Source of the DNA: Sphingomonas alpina
GTDB taxonomy: Bacteria > Pseudomonadota > Alphaproteobacteria > Sphingomonadales > Sphingomonadaceae
Reading direction: 5' to 3'
Length of the DNA stretch: 64,000 bases
Assembly (NCBI RefSeq): GCF_014490665.1
Contig: NZ_CP061038.1
Coordinates: 310,001 to 374,000, forward strand
Below the pieces are notes generated by a model. The model was given only the letters and a program-made list of their open reading frames with translations, had not been told where the DNA came from and did no database searches. How positions within the stretch are numbered: the stretch's first letter is position 1; the number at the start of each line of letters is the position of its first letter. The position numbers were made by a program, and so were the translations under genes. This document shows, piece by piece, positions 45,841 to 55,039 of the stretch.

Positions 45841-46575
45841 TCAGCCGCGAAACGCATCCTTGGCAGCTCGTCGATCGGCCAGTTCCTCGGCAGATGAGGC
45901 GCGTAGAAAGGGGTTGGTCGCTTGTTCCAGTGCGATCGTCGTCGGCACGGTCGGTTCACCCGACGCGCGCGCCGCATCGACGCTCACCATGCGTTCGATG
46001 ATCGCCGCATTGCCCGGTTCGGCGGCGCGCGCGAAGCGGCCGTTCGACTGGGTATATTCATGCGCGCAATAGACGATCGTCGCCGCCGGCAGGGCTGCGA
46101 GGCGTTGCATATTGGCGAACATCTGCGCGGCATCGCCCTCGAACAACCGGCCGCAGCCCATTGCGAACAGCGTGTCCCCGGTGAAGACGATCGCGTCACC
46201 AGGGAAATGGAAAGTGATGTGCCCGGCGGTATGTCCCGGTGTTTCCAGCACCGTCGCGACATGCCCGCCGAGCGTCACCGTATCGCCTTCACCGACCGCG
46301 ACGTCGAGCGTCGGGATGCGCGCGGCTTCCGCTGCTGGACCGGTCACCACGGCGCCATGCGCTTCCTTGATCGCGGCATTGCCGCCGGTGTGGTCGGGGT
46401 GCCAATGCGTGTTCCAGATCGCCCCGATCCGCCACCCGCGCCTGTCCGCTTCGGCCAGCACCGGCGCTGCCTCGGCGGGGTCGACGACCATCGTCTCATC
46501 CGAAACCGGGTCATGGACCAGCCAGATATAATTGTCGCTCAGCGCCGTGACGCGCACGATTTCGAGGTCGGTCAT
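45841..46575 (-). CDS. gloB: Hydroxyacylglutathione hydrolase (glyoxalase II)
   Basis: Metallo-beta-lactamase-fold enzyme, 244 residues, that hydrolyses S-lactoylglutathione to D-lactate. The dinuclear metal site is NTHWHPDHTGG with the later ETPGHTAGHITFHFP, FTGDTLFAMGCGRLFEGDA and YCAHEYTQSNGRFA motifs. The N-terminus YIWLVHDPVSDETMVVDP is characteristic. Its start overlaps the upstream gene by four bases. Together with the VOC protein two genes upstream it forms a glyoxalase operon. Confidence 0.94.
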   Translation of the reverse strand: MTDLEIVRVTALSDNYIWLVHDPVSDETMVVDPAEAAPVLAEADRRGWRIGAIWNTHWHPDHTGGNAAIKEAHGAVVTGPAAEAARIPTLDVAVGEGDTVTLGGHVATVLETPGHTAGHITFHFPGDAIVFTGDTLFAMGCGRLFEGDAAQMFANMQRLAALPAATIVYCAHEYTQSNGRFARAAEPGNAAIIERMVSVDAARASGEPTVPTTIALEQATNPFLRASSAEELADRRAAKDAFRG

Positions 46576-47624
46576 GAATGGCTCCGATAATTAAGCGCCG
46601 CGCTGCCGAGGCGGCGCGTAACATCGCCGGCCGACTCGGCGCGGGCATGCGTCACGCCGTCACCGGCCCAAAGCGGGGAGAAATCGCCGCGCCCCTCGCT
46701 TTCCGCCTTGGCGCGCAGTGGTGCAAGCGCGGCGCTGGCATAGGGGAAGGGCGGGGCAAGATCGCTGATCGGGCCGAGCGCATCGGTCAGCCGGTTGCGC
46801 AGTCCGCCCGCCACACCACCGCTGAACAGGTTCGTGGCAATCAGGTCGCCCGGATAGGCCGTCTCGATCCGCCGGCGATGCACCGCGCTGGTCCATGCCT
46901 CGGGCGTCAGCAGATAGGCAGTGCCGACCTGTATCGCGGCGGCGCCATTCGCCATCGCGGCCGAAACGCCTATCGCATCGGCAATCCCGCCGGCCGCGAT
47001 CACCGGCACGTCGACCGCCGCGACGATCTCCGGCAGGATTTCTTCAAGTGGCCGGGAGCGATATCCGTCAAGGAAATATCCCGCATGACCGCCGGCCTCC
47101 CGGCCTTGCACGATGATTGCGTCACAGCCTTGCGCCGCCAGATGATGCGCCTCGGCCAATGTCGTCGCATTGCCGAAAATCAGCGTCCCCATGGCACGCA
47201 CCCGCGCAAGCAGCGCCTCGTCGGGCAGGCCGAAGTGGAAGCTGACGATCTCCGGTCGCGCTTGTTCGACTGCCTCAGCCATTGCTGCATCGAACGGCCG
47301 CCGCAGTGGTGGAGATCCGGTCGGCGGTGCGACGCCCTCCTCGGCATAAAAGGGCGCGAGTGTGGTGCGCCACACCGTCTCGTCCGGCTGCGGGCCGAGC
47401 GTGTGACAAAAGAAATTGAGGTTGAGCGGTCCGGTGGCCGCGGCGCGGATCGCCGCCACTTCAATCCCTACTGTCGCAGCGTCGAGCACCGCGCAGGCGA
47501 GCGACCCGACCCCGCCCGCGCCGATCGCCGCGATCGCCAGCTCTCGCCCGGCGAAATTGGCCATCGGCGCCTGGACGATCGGCAATCGTGCGCCGGTCAA
47601 TTCCAGAAGGCCGGCGGCAGTCAT
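46572..47624 (-). CDS. Nitronate monooxygenase-like FMN enzyme
   Basis: TIM-barrel flavoprotein of 350 residues related to 2-nitropropane dioxygenase. Present are RLPIVQAPMANFAGRELAIA at the N-terminus, the FMN-phosphate site VIAAGGIADAIGVSAAMANGAAAIQVGTAYL, GCDAIIVQGREAGGHAG with the catalytic-region His, and VSFHFGLPDEA. Members oxidise alkyl nitronates, but many act as uncharacterised NAD(P)H:quinone or ene reductases. ATG 47624 lies one base after the stop of the VOC gene, and its stop overlaps gloB, so it sits between the two glyoxalases. Confidence 0.85.
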   Translation of the reverse strand: MTAAGLLELTGARLPIVQAPMANFAGRELAIAAIGAGGVGSLACAVLDAATVGIEVAAIRAAATGPLNLNFFCHTLGPQPDETVWRTTLAPFYAEEGVAPPTGSPPLRRPFDAAMAEAVEQARPEIVSFHFGLPDEALLARVRAMGTLIFGNATTLAEAHHLAAQGCDAIIVQGREAGGHAGYFLDGYRSRPLEEILPEIVAAVDVPVIAAGGIADAIGVSAAMANGAAAIQVGTAYLLTPEAWTSAVHRRRIETAYPGDLIATNLFSGGVAGGLRNRLTDALGPISDLAPPFPYASAALAPLRAKAESEGRGDFSPLWAGDGVTHARAESAGDVTRRLGSAALNYRSHS

Positions 47625-47625
47625 C

Positions 47626-48039
47626 TTACCACTCACCGGTGTTCGGCATTGAGACCCAGGGCTCGGCCGGCGGCAGCACACCGTCCTGCAGCAATTCGAC
47701 CGAGATATTGTCGGGCGTACGCACGAACGCCATGTGCCCGTCGCGCGGCGGGCGATTGATCGTCACCCCGGCGTCCATCAACCGCTGGCAGGTTTCGTAG
47801 ATATTATCGACGCGATAGGCGAGGTGACCGAAATTGCGCCCGCCCGAATAGTCCTCCGGGTCCCAGTTATGCGTCAGTTCGACTTGCGCATCCTCATCGC
47901 CGGGGGCGGCGAGGAAGATCAGCGTGAAGCGCCCCTTCTCGCTGTCCATCCGCCGCACTTCCTTCAGCCCGAGCAGGTTGAAGAACGTCACCGTCGCATC
48001 CGGATCGGTCACGCGGATCATGGTGTGGAGATATTTCAC
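47626..48039 (-). CDS. VOC-family protein, probable lactoylglutathione lyase (glyoxalase I)
   Basis: Two-module vicinal-oxygen-chelate enzyme, 137 residues. [19 protein letters not shown] gives the first metal His region. [31 protein letters not shown] gives the Glu/His ligands, and [14 protein letters not shown] the last Glu. These match glyoxalase I. The start is GTG 48039, with CAGGAGC upstream. Co-transcription with gloB supports a methylglyoxal role. Confidence 0.88.
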   Translation of the reverse strand: MKYLHTMIRVTDPDATVTFFNLLGLKEVRRMDSEKGRFTLIFLAAPGDEDAQVELTHNWDPEDYSGGRNFGHLAYRVDNIYETCQRLMDAGVTINRPPRDGHMAFVRTPDNISVELLQDGVLPPAEPWVSMPNTGEW

Positions 48040-48147
48040 AAGGGCTGCTCCTGCTGGCGTCGCCCCCCAGATAGGGCGCGCGCAGGCATCCCGCAATTTG
48101 GCCCCTGCGATTCCGGCGAGAATCGAGCTGTAGATTCAGCGAGAGAT

Positions 48148-48927
48148 TCAGGGAGTGATGGGCGGAGCGAACTGCATCAGCGCGGCCTTGGCGGCGATTC
48201 CAGCGTCACCCTGGGGGGCGATCGACACGGCCTGGTTCCAGGCGGCCTTGGCGCCCGCTTCGTCGCCGGCGAGCGCAGCGATGTTCCCCGCCTCGAGCTG
48301 CACCGAGGCATCGTCCCCCGACCGCCGCAGCGCCTCGGCAATATCCTTCTTCGCGCGCGGCAGGTCGTCCATGCGCCGCGCCAGCGTCGCCGAGAGCAGC
48401 CAGGCCAGCGGATCGGCGGCGGCATCGACCACCGCCTGGTCGAGATCGCTACGCGCGCCGGCCAGATCCTTGCTCGCGACCTGCGCCCGCGCACGGTCGA
48501 GATACGCCTCGCCCCGCTGCAGCCCGGTCAACGTGCCCGCCGCCAAAGCCGCGTCGAGCGCGGCGCGCGCCTTGCCCGGATCCTTGGCAGCAAGCCAGGC
48601 ATTGCCGCCTTGCGCCCAGTAAAGCGCCGCACGCCGGTCCTTGGCGAGCTCGGCCGCGCGGGCCGCGCCCTCGAATTCGGCCGCTGCGGCGCCCCATTTC
48701 TCGGTGTTGGTATAGGCGATGCCCAGGCATTGCTGCGCCAGGAACCCACCGCCTGCCAATTGCCAGCGACCGGCTTCCTCGGCGGCGGCATCCGGATTCT
48801 TGGTCGCCTGGTCGAGGCAGCGCGCGGAGCGCTCCTCGGCCGTGGAGGGCGGACCCGCCAGCGGAACTGCAGGAGGCTGGACAGCAGGAGACTGGGCGGT
48901 GGCGAGCAACAGCAGGGGCAGGATCAT
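48148..48927 (-). CDS. Exported TPR-repeat protein
   Basis: A 259-residue protein with an N-terminal signal (ILPLLLLATAQ), a proline-rich linker and at least four TPR-like helices pairs (GIAYTNTEKWGAAAAEFEGA, GKARAALDAALAAGTLTG, AGARSDLDQAVVDAAADPLA, AGDEAGAKAAWNQAVSIAP). It should act as a periplasmic scaffold; its partner is unknown. Its ATG overlaps the stop of the upstream hydrolase gene by four bases. Confidence 0.8.
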   Translation of the reverse strand: MILPLLLLATAQSPAVQPPAVPLAGPPSTAEERSARCLDQATKNPDAAAEEAGRWQLAGGGFLAQQCLGIAYTNTEKWGAAAAEFEGAARAAELAKDRRAALYWAQGGNAWLAAKDPGKARAALDAALAAGTLTGLQRGEAYLDRARAQVASKDLAGARSDLDQAVVDAAADPLAWLLSATLARRMDDLPRAKKDIAEALRRSGDDASVQLEAGNIAALAGDEAGAKAAWNQAVSIAPQGDAGIAAKAALMQFAPPITP

Positions 48928-49652
48928 AGGCGCGATATCACATCCTCGACCGCCTTGATCAGCAGCGCGATATCAGCGTCGCGCGACAGGCGGTGGTCGC
49001 CATCCTTGATCAACAGCGTCTGCACATCGGCTGAACGGATCAGCTCGGCAAGCCGTGCGGTGCGTGTCCAGGGCACGTCGCGATCGGACTGACCCTGCAA
49101 CAGCCGCACCGGGCAATCGACCGCAATCGCGCCGAACATCAGCCGGTTCGCCTCGCCCGAATTCCAGAACGCGGCAGTGGTGACGGTCGGCTGGTCCGAA
49201 TAGGGCGACACGCGCGAAACCTTGCCGCCCGACAGGATCGCCAGCTTCTCGTCGGTGGTGAAGCCCCAGTCGGTGAAATCTGGTGCAGGAGCGACGCCGA
49301 TCAGCCCTGCCACCAGCTCGGGCCGGTCGCGCGCCACCAGCAGCATGATCCATCCGCCCATCGACGACCCGACCAGCACAGCGGGGCCATTGGCCAGTTG
49401 CTCGATCATCGACAGGGCATCGTCGCGCCATCCGGCCAGCGTCTGGTCTTCGAACGCGCCTTCACTCTGCCCGCAGCCGCCATAATCGAAACGCAGGAAC
49501 GCGCGTCCGCTTGCCTTTGCCCATGCCTCCAGCGCCAGCGCCTTGGCCCCAGTCATGTCGGAGGCATAGCCTGGCAGGAACACCGTCATCGGGCCGGTGC
49601 CTTCGGTCAGATAATAAGCGAGCGCGGGGCGAGGTGGGGCGGGGGCATTCAT
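48924..49652 (-). CDS. Alpha/beta hydrolase, ABHD10/thioesterase-like
   Basis: A 242-residue cytoplasmic hydrolase. The oxyanion motif TVFLPGYASDMTGAKALALE, the FDYGGCGQSEGAF block, and the nucleophile elbow VGSSMGGWIML resemble ABHD10 and bacterial acyl-protein thioesterases. Asp lies in LQGQSDRDVPW and His in KDGDHRLSR. Substrate not known. It is translationally coupled to the TPR protein gene. Confidence 0.83.
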   Translation of the reverse strand: MNAPAPPRPALAYYLTEGTGPMTVFLPGYASDMTGAKALALEAWAKASGRAFLRFDYGGCGQSEGAFEDQTLAGWRDDALSMIEQLANGPAVLVGSSMGGWIMLLVARDRPELVAGLIGVAPAPDFTDWGFTTDEKLAILSGGKVSRVSPYSDQPTVTTAAFWNSGEANRLMFGAIAVDCPVRLLQGQSDRDVPWTRTARLAELIRSADVQTLLIKDGDHRLSRDADIALLIKAVEDVISRL

Positions 49653-49759
49653 GCGGTGCCCCTTAGAGGATGTCGCGGGCGAATTGAATTCCCTTATCCC
49701 TGGTCACACGCGGGATTTGTCTCGAAAAGGGTCCTCGGCCGAGTGCTCATTGCTCGAGG

Positions 49760-50956
49760 TTACACACGCGTGACGGCATAATGCTCCTGAAGTAAGCTGA
49801 CGACTGCCTCGCTGTGCGTCGCATCGCGCGCTTCGAACATGACTTCGAGACGTGCCGCCTGAACGTTCGGCGCCGTGAACAGGCGGTGGTGCGATACCTC
49901 GATGATGTTCGCACCGGCCTGGCCGATGCGAGTCGCGATCTCGCCCAGAACGCCGGGCCGGTCCGGAATGTCGAGCACGAGCCGCATGATTCGTCCGTCG
50001 CGGATCATGACTCGCTGCAGCACATTGGCCAGCGCCCGATTGTCGATGTTCGCACCGCAAATCGGGATGCCGACCCGGCGGCCCCGGAACAGCTCCGGGT
50101 GCGCCAGCAGCGCAGCGACGCCAGCTGCGCCCGCGCCTTCGGCAACGATCTTGACCTCTTCCGCGAGCAGGGCGATCGCGTTCTCGATCACATGCTCGGG
50201 GACAGTGATCACCTGTTTCACCAATTGCCGGGCGATCTCGATCGGGCGGCGTCCGACGTCGCGCACGGCGATCCCCTCGGCGATGGTGCTCCCGCCGACA
50301 CTCACCGGATCACCGCCCAGTTCCTGGGCCATGGCGGCATAGCTTTCCACCTCGACACCAAAGACATCGATCTTTCGTCCGGCACCCTGCGCGGCAAGCG
50401 CCGATCCTGCCAATAATCCGCCACCGCCCACAGGAATGGCGAGCGTGTCGAGCTCAGGCACATCCTCGATCAGTTCGAGCGCGAGCGTGCCCTGGCCGGC
50501 GATGATCGCGTCATCGTCATAAGGATGAATGAAAACGAGACCCTGATTCTCCGCACAGGCTCGTGCATGCGCGGCCGCATCGGCGAGCGTGGCGCCGTGC
50601 AGCACGACCTCGGCGCCCCATTTGGACGTCCGCGTCACCTTGGTCGCCGGGGTAAAGGCCGGCATTACGATCACCGCGCGAATATCGAGAAGTGCAGCAT
50701 GCCGCGCGACGGCCTGGGCATGATTGCCCGCCGACATCGCAACCACCCCGGCAGCGCGCTCCTCCGGCGTCAGCAGCGCGAGACGATTGGCGGCGCCACG
50801 TTCCTTGAAAGCGCCGGTGACCTGCAGCGTATCAAGCTTCAGCCATACATCCGCGCCGGTCAGCCGGCTGATCGCATCGCTGCGGACGACCGGCGTGCGT
50901 ACGACTTTTCCGGCAATCCGCTCGGCGGCAGCTCTTACGTCATCAAAACCAATCAT
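49760..50956 (-). CDS. Threonine ammonia-lyase with ACT domain
   Basis: PLP enzyme that deaminates threonine to 2-oxobutyrate, 398 residues. The PLP Lys is in LQVTGAFKERGAANRLAL, the Asn contact in VAMSAGNHAQAVA, and the glycine loop in IPVGGGGLLAGSAL. The last 75 residues form an ACT regulatory domain (LVLDIPDRPGVLGEIATRIGQ). The one-ACT form of about 400 residues is the TdcB/IlvA short class, so control by isoleucine, valine or AMP is possible. Confidence 0.93.
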   Translation of the reverse strand: MIGFDDVRAAAERIAGKVVRTPVVRSDAISRLTGADVWLKLDTLQVTGAFKERGAANRLALLTPEERAAGVVAMSAGNHAQAVARHAALLDIRAVIVMPAFTPATKVTRTSKWGAEVVLHGATLADAAAHARACAENQGLVFIHPYDDDAIIAGQGTLALELIEDVPELDTLAIPVGGGGLLAGSALAAQGAGRKIDVFGVEVESYAAMAQELGGDPVSVGGSTIAEGIAVRDVGRRPIEIARQLVKQVITVPEHVIENAIALLAEEVKIVAEGAGAAGVAALLAHPELFRGRRVGIPICGANIDNRALANVLQRVMIRDGRIMRLVLDIPDRPGVLGEIATRIGQAGANIIEVSHHRLFTAPNVQAARLEVMFEARDATHSEAVVSLLQEHYAVTRV

Positions 50957-51006
50957 CAGCCGCCTGCTCCCGCTCCAGCCCCATCTCGCTGCCTGCCATA
51001 GCGGCG

Positions 51007-51942
51007 TCAGCGCGCGTCGGCGAACCCCTTCAATGCGGTCATGAATGCCTCGGGCTGATCGAGCATCACGAAATGCGCGGCATCGCCGATATCGACATAG
51101 CTGACGCTAGGCGCGGCCTTGTACACGCCCTGATACAGCGCATCGGCGCGCACCTTGGGAATGCCGGTATCGGACCAGGGATAGAGGATGGTCAGCGGCG
51201 TCCGGATCGTGGCCAGATCGGGGCGCAGGTCAGTGGTCAGATCCTCGTACAGCGCCTGGCCGCTGACGCGCGAATCCGCCGCCAGAATCCATGCCTTTAC
51301 CTTGGCGCGCGATTCCGGCTTCAGCGCCAGGCCATTGGCGGTCCGCTCGGCATTGGCTTCATTGACCGGCTTGCCATAGGCGGCGGCCATCTGGTCGCGG
51401 ATCATCTTCGCTTGCGGTTCCATCGCCGCGACCGTCGCATTCGGATTGAAGATCAGCCCGACATAGGGAAGCGAATCCACGATTAGCGCTCGAGAGACGT
51501 CGCCGGAATGCGCCTTGGCCATCATCAGCGCGACCAGCCCGCCCATCGAATGACCGACCATCGGTGCGCTGCCGATCTTCTCCTTGGTGATAAAGGCATT
51601 CAGATCCTCGACAATCCCGTCGAGCATGCCGGGCTTCAGGTTGCCGCGCGGATCGTCGCCAGCAAAGCCGTTGACCTGCACCAGATAGACGCGGTGTGTC
51701 TTGGCCAGTTCGGGCGCCACGCCATCCCATACGGCCCGCGGGCTGGACAGGCCGGGGATCAGGAAGATGGCAGGACCCTTGCCGCTTGCCTGGATCGAGA
51801 TGTGTTCCATCTGCGTCATGGCTGGAACAACCTGGGCCGAGGTGCTGGCTACCGGAGTCCGGGCACGGCCGGCGCCGGGGTGCAGGATGACCAGCATCAA
51901 GACGGCACTGGCGAGAATACGGGCTTTGAAATGAGTGATCAC
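51007..51942 (-). CDS. Exported alpha/beta hydrolase
   Basis: A 311-residue protein with signal peptide (ILASAVLMLVILHPGAGRA), an alpha/beta-hydrolase domain (AIFLIPGLSSPRAVWDGVA, nucleophile in MVGHSMGGLVALMMA, His in DIGDAAHFVMLDQPE). The GTG start at 51942 lies one base after the XRE stop, with GGAAG upstream, so it is translated with the regulator. Substrate not known; lactonase or esterase are typical for such sequences. Confidence 0.83.
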   Translation of the reverse strand: MITHFKARILASAVLMLVILHPGAGRARTPVASTSAQVVPAMTQMEHISIQASGKGPAIFLIPGLSSPRAVWDGVAPELAKTHRVYLVQVNGFAGDDPRGNLKPGMLDGIVEDLNAFITKEKIGSAPMVGHSMGGLVALMMAKAHSGDVSRALIVDSLPYVGLIFNPNATVAAMEPQAKMIRDQMAAAYGKPVNEANAERTANGLALKPESRAKVKAWILAADSRVSGQALYEDLTTDLRPDLATIRTPLTILYPWSDTGIPKVRADALYQGVYKAAPSVSYVDIGDAAHFVMLDQPEAFMTALKGFADAR

Positions 51943-51943
51943 G

Positions 51944-52147
51944 TCATGCTTCCTTTGACGGGCTGGTGAAAATGTCTTCGATGGCGAGGTCGAACAGTTC
52001 GGCGATCTTGAAGGCAAGCGGCAGCGAGGGATCGTAGCGCCCGGTCTCGATCGCATTGACGCTCTGGCGGGAAACCTCGAGCCGGTCGGCGAGATCTCCT
52101 TGGCTCCAGTCGCGTTCGGCACGCAGCACCTTGAGGCGGTTCTTCAT
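51944..52147 (-). CDS. XRE-family helix-turn-helix regulator
   Basis: A 67-residue minimal Cro/C1-type repressor: MKNRLKVLRAERDWSQGDLA, recognition helix VSRQSVNAIETGRYDPS, tail LAFKIAELFDLAIEDIF. Members of this short group pair with small membrane proteins, as here. Its start overlaps the membrane-protein stop by ATGA. Probable autorepressor of the operon through the inverted repeat at 52586-52613. Confidence 0.9.
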   Translation of the reverse strand: MKNRLKVLRAERDWSQGDLADRLEVSRQSVNAIETGRYDPSLPLAFKIAELFDLAIEDIFTSPSKEA

Positions 52148-52551
52148 GTCTCGCGCCCGATCGCCAGCCTGTTGACCAGCGCGCCGATGCCGATGCCGGC
52201 AAACCACAGCACGGCCGTGTAATAGGCATAGACATGCGGCACGAGCCCGAAATTCTCCAGAAAGCCCCAGGCGGTGGTGACGCTGAGCGCGAAGCCGGTC
52301 GCGATCAGCAATTGGCGGACGAACCGGTCACGCAGATATTCGTCGGTTTCCTCAATCAGATAGCGGCCGATGATCATGAAGATCGCGATCTGTGGCACCG
52401 CGGGGAGGATGGCGACGAGATAGGCAAGGGGGCCATGGACCGCACCACGGGAGAAGAGCGCAACAGCGGCGAACAGCAATGCCGCATATCCCAGGCTGAG
52501 CCAGATGACGCGGCGATTGTAGCGTTTGATGGCGGGGCTTGCGCCGAACAT
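52144..52551 (-). CDS. Four-helix membrane protein paired with XRE regulator
   Basis: About 135 residues with four membrane segments (VIWLSLGYAALLFAAVALFS, GPLAYLVAILPAVPQIAIFM, LLIATGFALSVTTAWGFLEN, AVLWFAGIGIGALVNRLAI) and a central charged loop IGRYLIEETDEYLRDRFVR. No functional family recognised. ATG 52551 is chosen over 52692 because the promoter-like element lies between them. First gene of a membrane protein-XRE-hydrolase operon. Confidence 0.75.
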   Translation of the reverse strand: MFGASPAIKRYNRRVIWLSLGYAALLFAAVALFSRGAVHGPLAYLVAILPAVPQIAIFMIIGRYLIEETDEYLRDRFVRQLLIATGFALSVTTAWGFLENFGLVPHVYAYYTAVLWFAGIGIGALVNRLAIGRET

Positions 52552-52585
52552 GGGTAAAGGTCCCTTTCGAATCTGGAAAGCATCC

Positions 52586-52613
52586 TTTACAGAAAGGACA
52601 TCTTTTCTGTCAA
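52586..52613 (-). promoter_or_regulatory. Promoter with overlapping inverted repeat for the XRE operon
   Basis: On the minus strand TTGACA (52608-52613) and TGTAAA (52586-52591) are 16 bases apart. The arms ACAGAAA and TTTCTGT (52589-52595, 52604-52610) overlap both boxes. Binding of the XRE protein there would block RNA polymerase. It lies about 35 bases upstream of the membrane-protein ATG. Confidence 0.6.
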
Positions 52614-52750
52614 CTCTCCTTTCCATATTGGATGGGAGTCTTGTCAGGATGCCAACGTCGAAATCGCCATAGCTGCCCTGTCCGGCGTTCATAACTGACT
52701 GCTATACAAAGCTCGTGGCTGGCCGCCTGCGCCAAATGAGGGAGCTTTCG

Positions 52751-53206
52751 ATGCACACCGTCCGTGGCGATTTGCTGGCGCTGGCCTGCGAGGGTGAATT
52801 CGATGTGATCGTCCATGGCTGCAACTGCCAATGTCAGATGGGCAAGGGCATCGCTCTGGCGATCAAGCGACAATTTCCCGCGGCTTACGCAGCCGATCTG
52901 GAAACGGAGAAGGGAAGCCGGGAGAAGCTCGGCAGCTTTTCCGCTGCCAAGGTCGAACAAGACGGCCATTCATTCATCATCGTCAACGCCTACACCCAGT
53001 TTCACTGGAGAGGTGCAGGGATGAAGGCCGATTACGACGCCATCCGTCACGTCATGCGGGCAATTGCCTTGCAGTTCCGCGATTGCCGGATTGGCTATCC
53101 GAAGATTGGGGCGGGTCTGGCCGGTGGCGACTGGTCCGTTATCAGCGCCATAATAGACTCGGAACTGGACGGCCTGAATCACACCTATGTGGAGTTCTCA
53201 CCCTGA
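52751..53206 (+). CDS. Macro-domain protein
   Basis: A 151-residue stand-alone macro domain that should bind ADP-ribose or its 1''-phosphate: VRGDLLALACEGEFDVIVHGCNCQCQMGKGIALAIK, then FIIVNAYTQFHWRG and RIGYPKIGAGLAGGDWSVIS. The Cys-rich GCNCQCQMGKGIA loop resembles the Poa1p/phosphatase branch. ATG 52751 has GGAG eight bases upstream. It is divergent from the XRE operon. Roles in ADP-ribosylation reversal or tRNA-splicing by-product removal are inferred from the family. Confidence 0.88.
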   Translation: MHTVRGDLLALACEGEFDVIVHGCNCQCQMGKGIALAIKRQFPAAYAADLETEKGSREKLGSFSAAKVEQDGHSFIIVNAYTQFHWRGAGMKADYDAIRHVMRAIALQFRDCRIGYPKIGAGLAGGDWSVISAIIDSELDGLNHTYVEFSP

Positions 53207-53267
53207 GATAGGGGCGTCGCGCCCTGTCCGGGACAGGGTGGCAGGACAGCGCCGGGGAATCTTGAAA

Positions 53268-53522
53268 TCAGATGACGTATTCGACCGTCGTCATCTGGGC
53301 CTGAGCCGCGCGTGCCGCGCCGCGCTTGGCGACGAGCACCTCGTGCAATTCCTTCACTGCGTCGCTGCCTGCGGTCTTGAACGCGAAGGGCAGCCAGGCA
53401 TGGATCATGCAACCGAGCCCGCCGCACACCATCCGGAAACCGAAGCGCGATGCGACCCCGAAATGCTCGCCGAAACTCTCACCGACTGACTCAGGATGAT
53501 CGAGAAACAGACGGCGGAACAT
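53268..53522 (-). CDS. DUF6356-family protein
   Basis: An 84-residue protein beginning FRRLFLDHPESVGESFGEHFGVASRFGFRM, with a membrane-associated central segment and a C-terminal helix KELHEVLVAKRGAAR. This layout is the DUF6356 type found in alphaproteobacteria; function unknown. ATG 53522 has AAGAGG upstream. A 55-base gap separates it from the Mur ligase gene on the same strand. Confidence 0.75.
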   Translation of the reverse strand: MFRRLFLDHPESVGESFGEHFGVASRFGFRMVCGGLGCMIHAWLPFAFKTAGSDAVKELHEVLVAKRGAARAAQAQMTTVEYVI

Positions 53523-53576
53523 GGGCGAACCTCTTCGTTGCGGATGGCCGACCTCTATCATGGCCGGGGCTTGCTG

Positions 53577-54977
53577 TCAGCCTTTGGCGGCAATTCGTGT
53601 CAGCATTTCGGCGGCAAGCTGGCTCAGCGTATCGTCGCGCGCGCCCATGATGACGATGCGGTCGCCCGCCTGCGCCCGGTCGGCCAACGATGCCGCAGCC
53701 GCTGCGCGGTCGGCGATATGCAGCGCGTTGCCGCCACCGGCCACCACATCGGCGATGATGTCGGCGCTGGTCACTTCACGTACCACCGTGCCACCCTGAT
53801 AGACCGGGTCGGGCAGCACGAGCAGGTCGTCGGTGCGTAATTTCTTCACGAACATCGCGACCAGCTCGGCGCGCATCACCTTGAGCGGGCCATAGCCGTG
53901 CGGCTGGAACAGAAGCAGCAGCCGCCCGGGAAAGGCGTGCAGCGTGTCGAGCGTGGCGGCGATCTTGTCCGGGTTGTGGCCAAAATCGTCGATCACGGCG
54001 ACACCGCCAGCCTCGCCGACCAGTTCGAAGCGCCGCTTGAGTCCGGTGAAACCTTCGATCGCGGCGATCGCCTCGGTCAGCGGCACGCCCGCCGCGGTGG
54101 CAGCGCCGATCGCGGCCAGTGCGTTGGAGACATTGTGGCGGCCGGGTACCGACAGCCGCACACTGTGCCGCGATCCGCCGGTGACCAGGTCGAAGCCGAT
54201 TGCAAAGGGTTCGGGTACAAGCTTCTCGGCCATCAGGTCGGCCGGCACATCGATCGCGAAGGTTGTCATCCGCGCCGGATCGAGTGTCGCGGTCAGCGCT
54301 GCCGTCTCGGCATCGCCGATATTGACCAGCGTGGTTGCCGCCTTGCCGGCAAAGTCGCCGAACAGGGTGCGCAGTTCCTCCAGCGACTTGTGATCGAGGC
54401 TGACATTGTTGAGCACCGCGATGCGCGGATGATAGAGCGCGATCGACCCGTCGCTCTCGTCCACCTCGCTGACGAACGCCGCCCCGCCCCCCACCAATGC
54501 GCTGGCGAACGGTGCGTCGGGGCCGGCGAAATTCTTCATCACCGCACCGTTCATCACCGTCGGGTCGCGTCCACAGGCATGCAGAATCCAGCCGATCATG
54601 CCTGTCACGGTCGATTTGCCGCTGGTCCCGGCGACGCCGATCGGCAACGCGCTTGCGTTGAACAGGCTGGCGAGCAATTCCGCCCGGCTCATTCGCGGCG
54701 CGCCGATCCGGTCAGCCGCGACGATATCGGCGACGGTCGCTTCGACCGCGGCGGAGGCGATGACGATCTGGTCGGCGCTGGTAACGCCGCTGCCGTCCTG
54801 CGGGAACAGCGCGACGCCTCTGGTGCGCAGGTCGGCGAACTTGGCCGGCAGCCGTGCCTGATCCAGCGTCCGGTCCGACCCGGCGACGATCGCACCGCGC
54901 CCGGCCAGGATCATCGCCAGTGGCATCATGCCGCTGCCGCCGATCCCGACGAAGAAGTAGGATTTGCCGTTATGCAT
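53577..54977 (-). CDS. Mur-ligase family protein, MurC/Mpl-like
   Basis: A 466-residue ATP-dependent ligase: N-terminal Rossmann ([20 protein letters not shown]), ATP P-loop ([19 protein letters not shown]), middle Mur motifs ([29 protein letters not shown]) and the C-terminal domain ([14 protein letters not shown]). It may join L-alanine (MurC) or recycled tripeptide (Mpl) to UDP-MurNAc. Divergence from an LD-carboxypeptidase gene 62 bases away favours the recycling function. It differs from main murC in that no mur-fts cluster is near. Confidence 0.85.
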   Translation of the reverse strand: MHNGKSYFFVGIGGSGMMPLAMILAGRGAIVAGSDRTLDQARLPAKFADLRTRGVALFPQDGSGVTSADQIVIASAAVEATVADIVAADRIGAPRMSRAELLASLFNASALPIGVAGTSGKSTVTGMIGWILHACGRDPTVMNGAVMKNFAGPDAPFASALVGGGAAFVSEVDESDGSIALYHPRIAVLNNVSLDHKSLEELRTLFGDFAGKAATTLVNIGDAETAALTATLDPARMTTFAIDVPADLMAEKLVPEPFAIGFDLVTGGSRHSVRLSVPGRHNVSNALAAIGAATAAGVPLTEAIAAIEGFTGLKRRFELVGEAGGVAVIDDFGHNPDKIAATLDTLHAFPGRLLLLFQPHGYGPLKVMRAELVAMFVKKLRTDDLLVLPDPVYQGGTVVREVTSADIIADVVAGGGNALHIADRAAAAASLADRAQAGDRIVIMGARDDTLSQLAAEMLTRIAAKG

Positions 54978-55039
54978 TGCGTCGCGCTATCGGCAATGCG
55001 CCAAAGGGGCAAGTTGTGGAAAGGGAGCCGGGACAGCTC

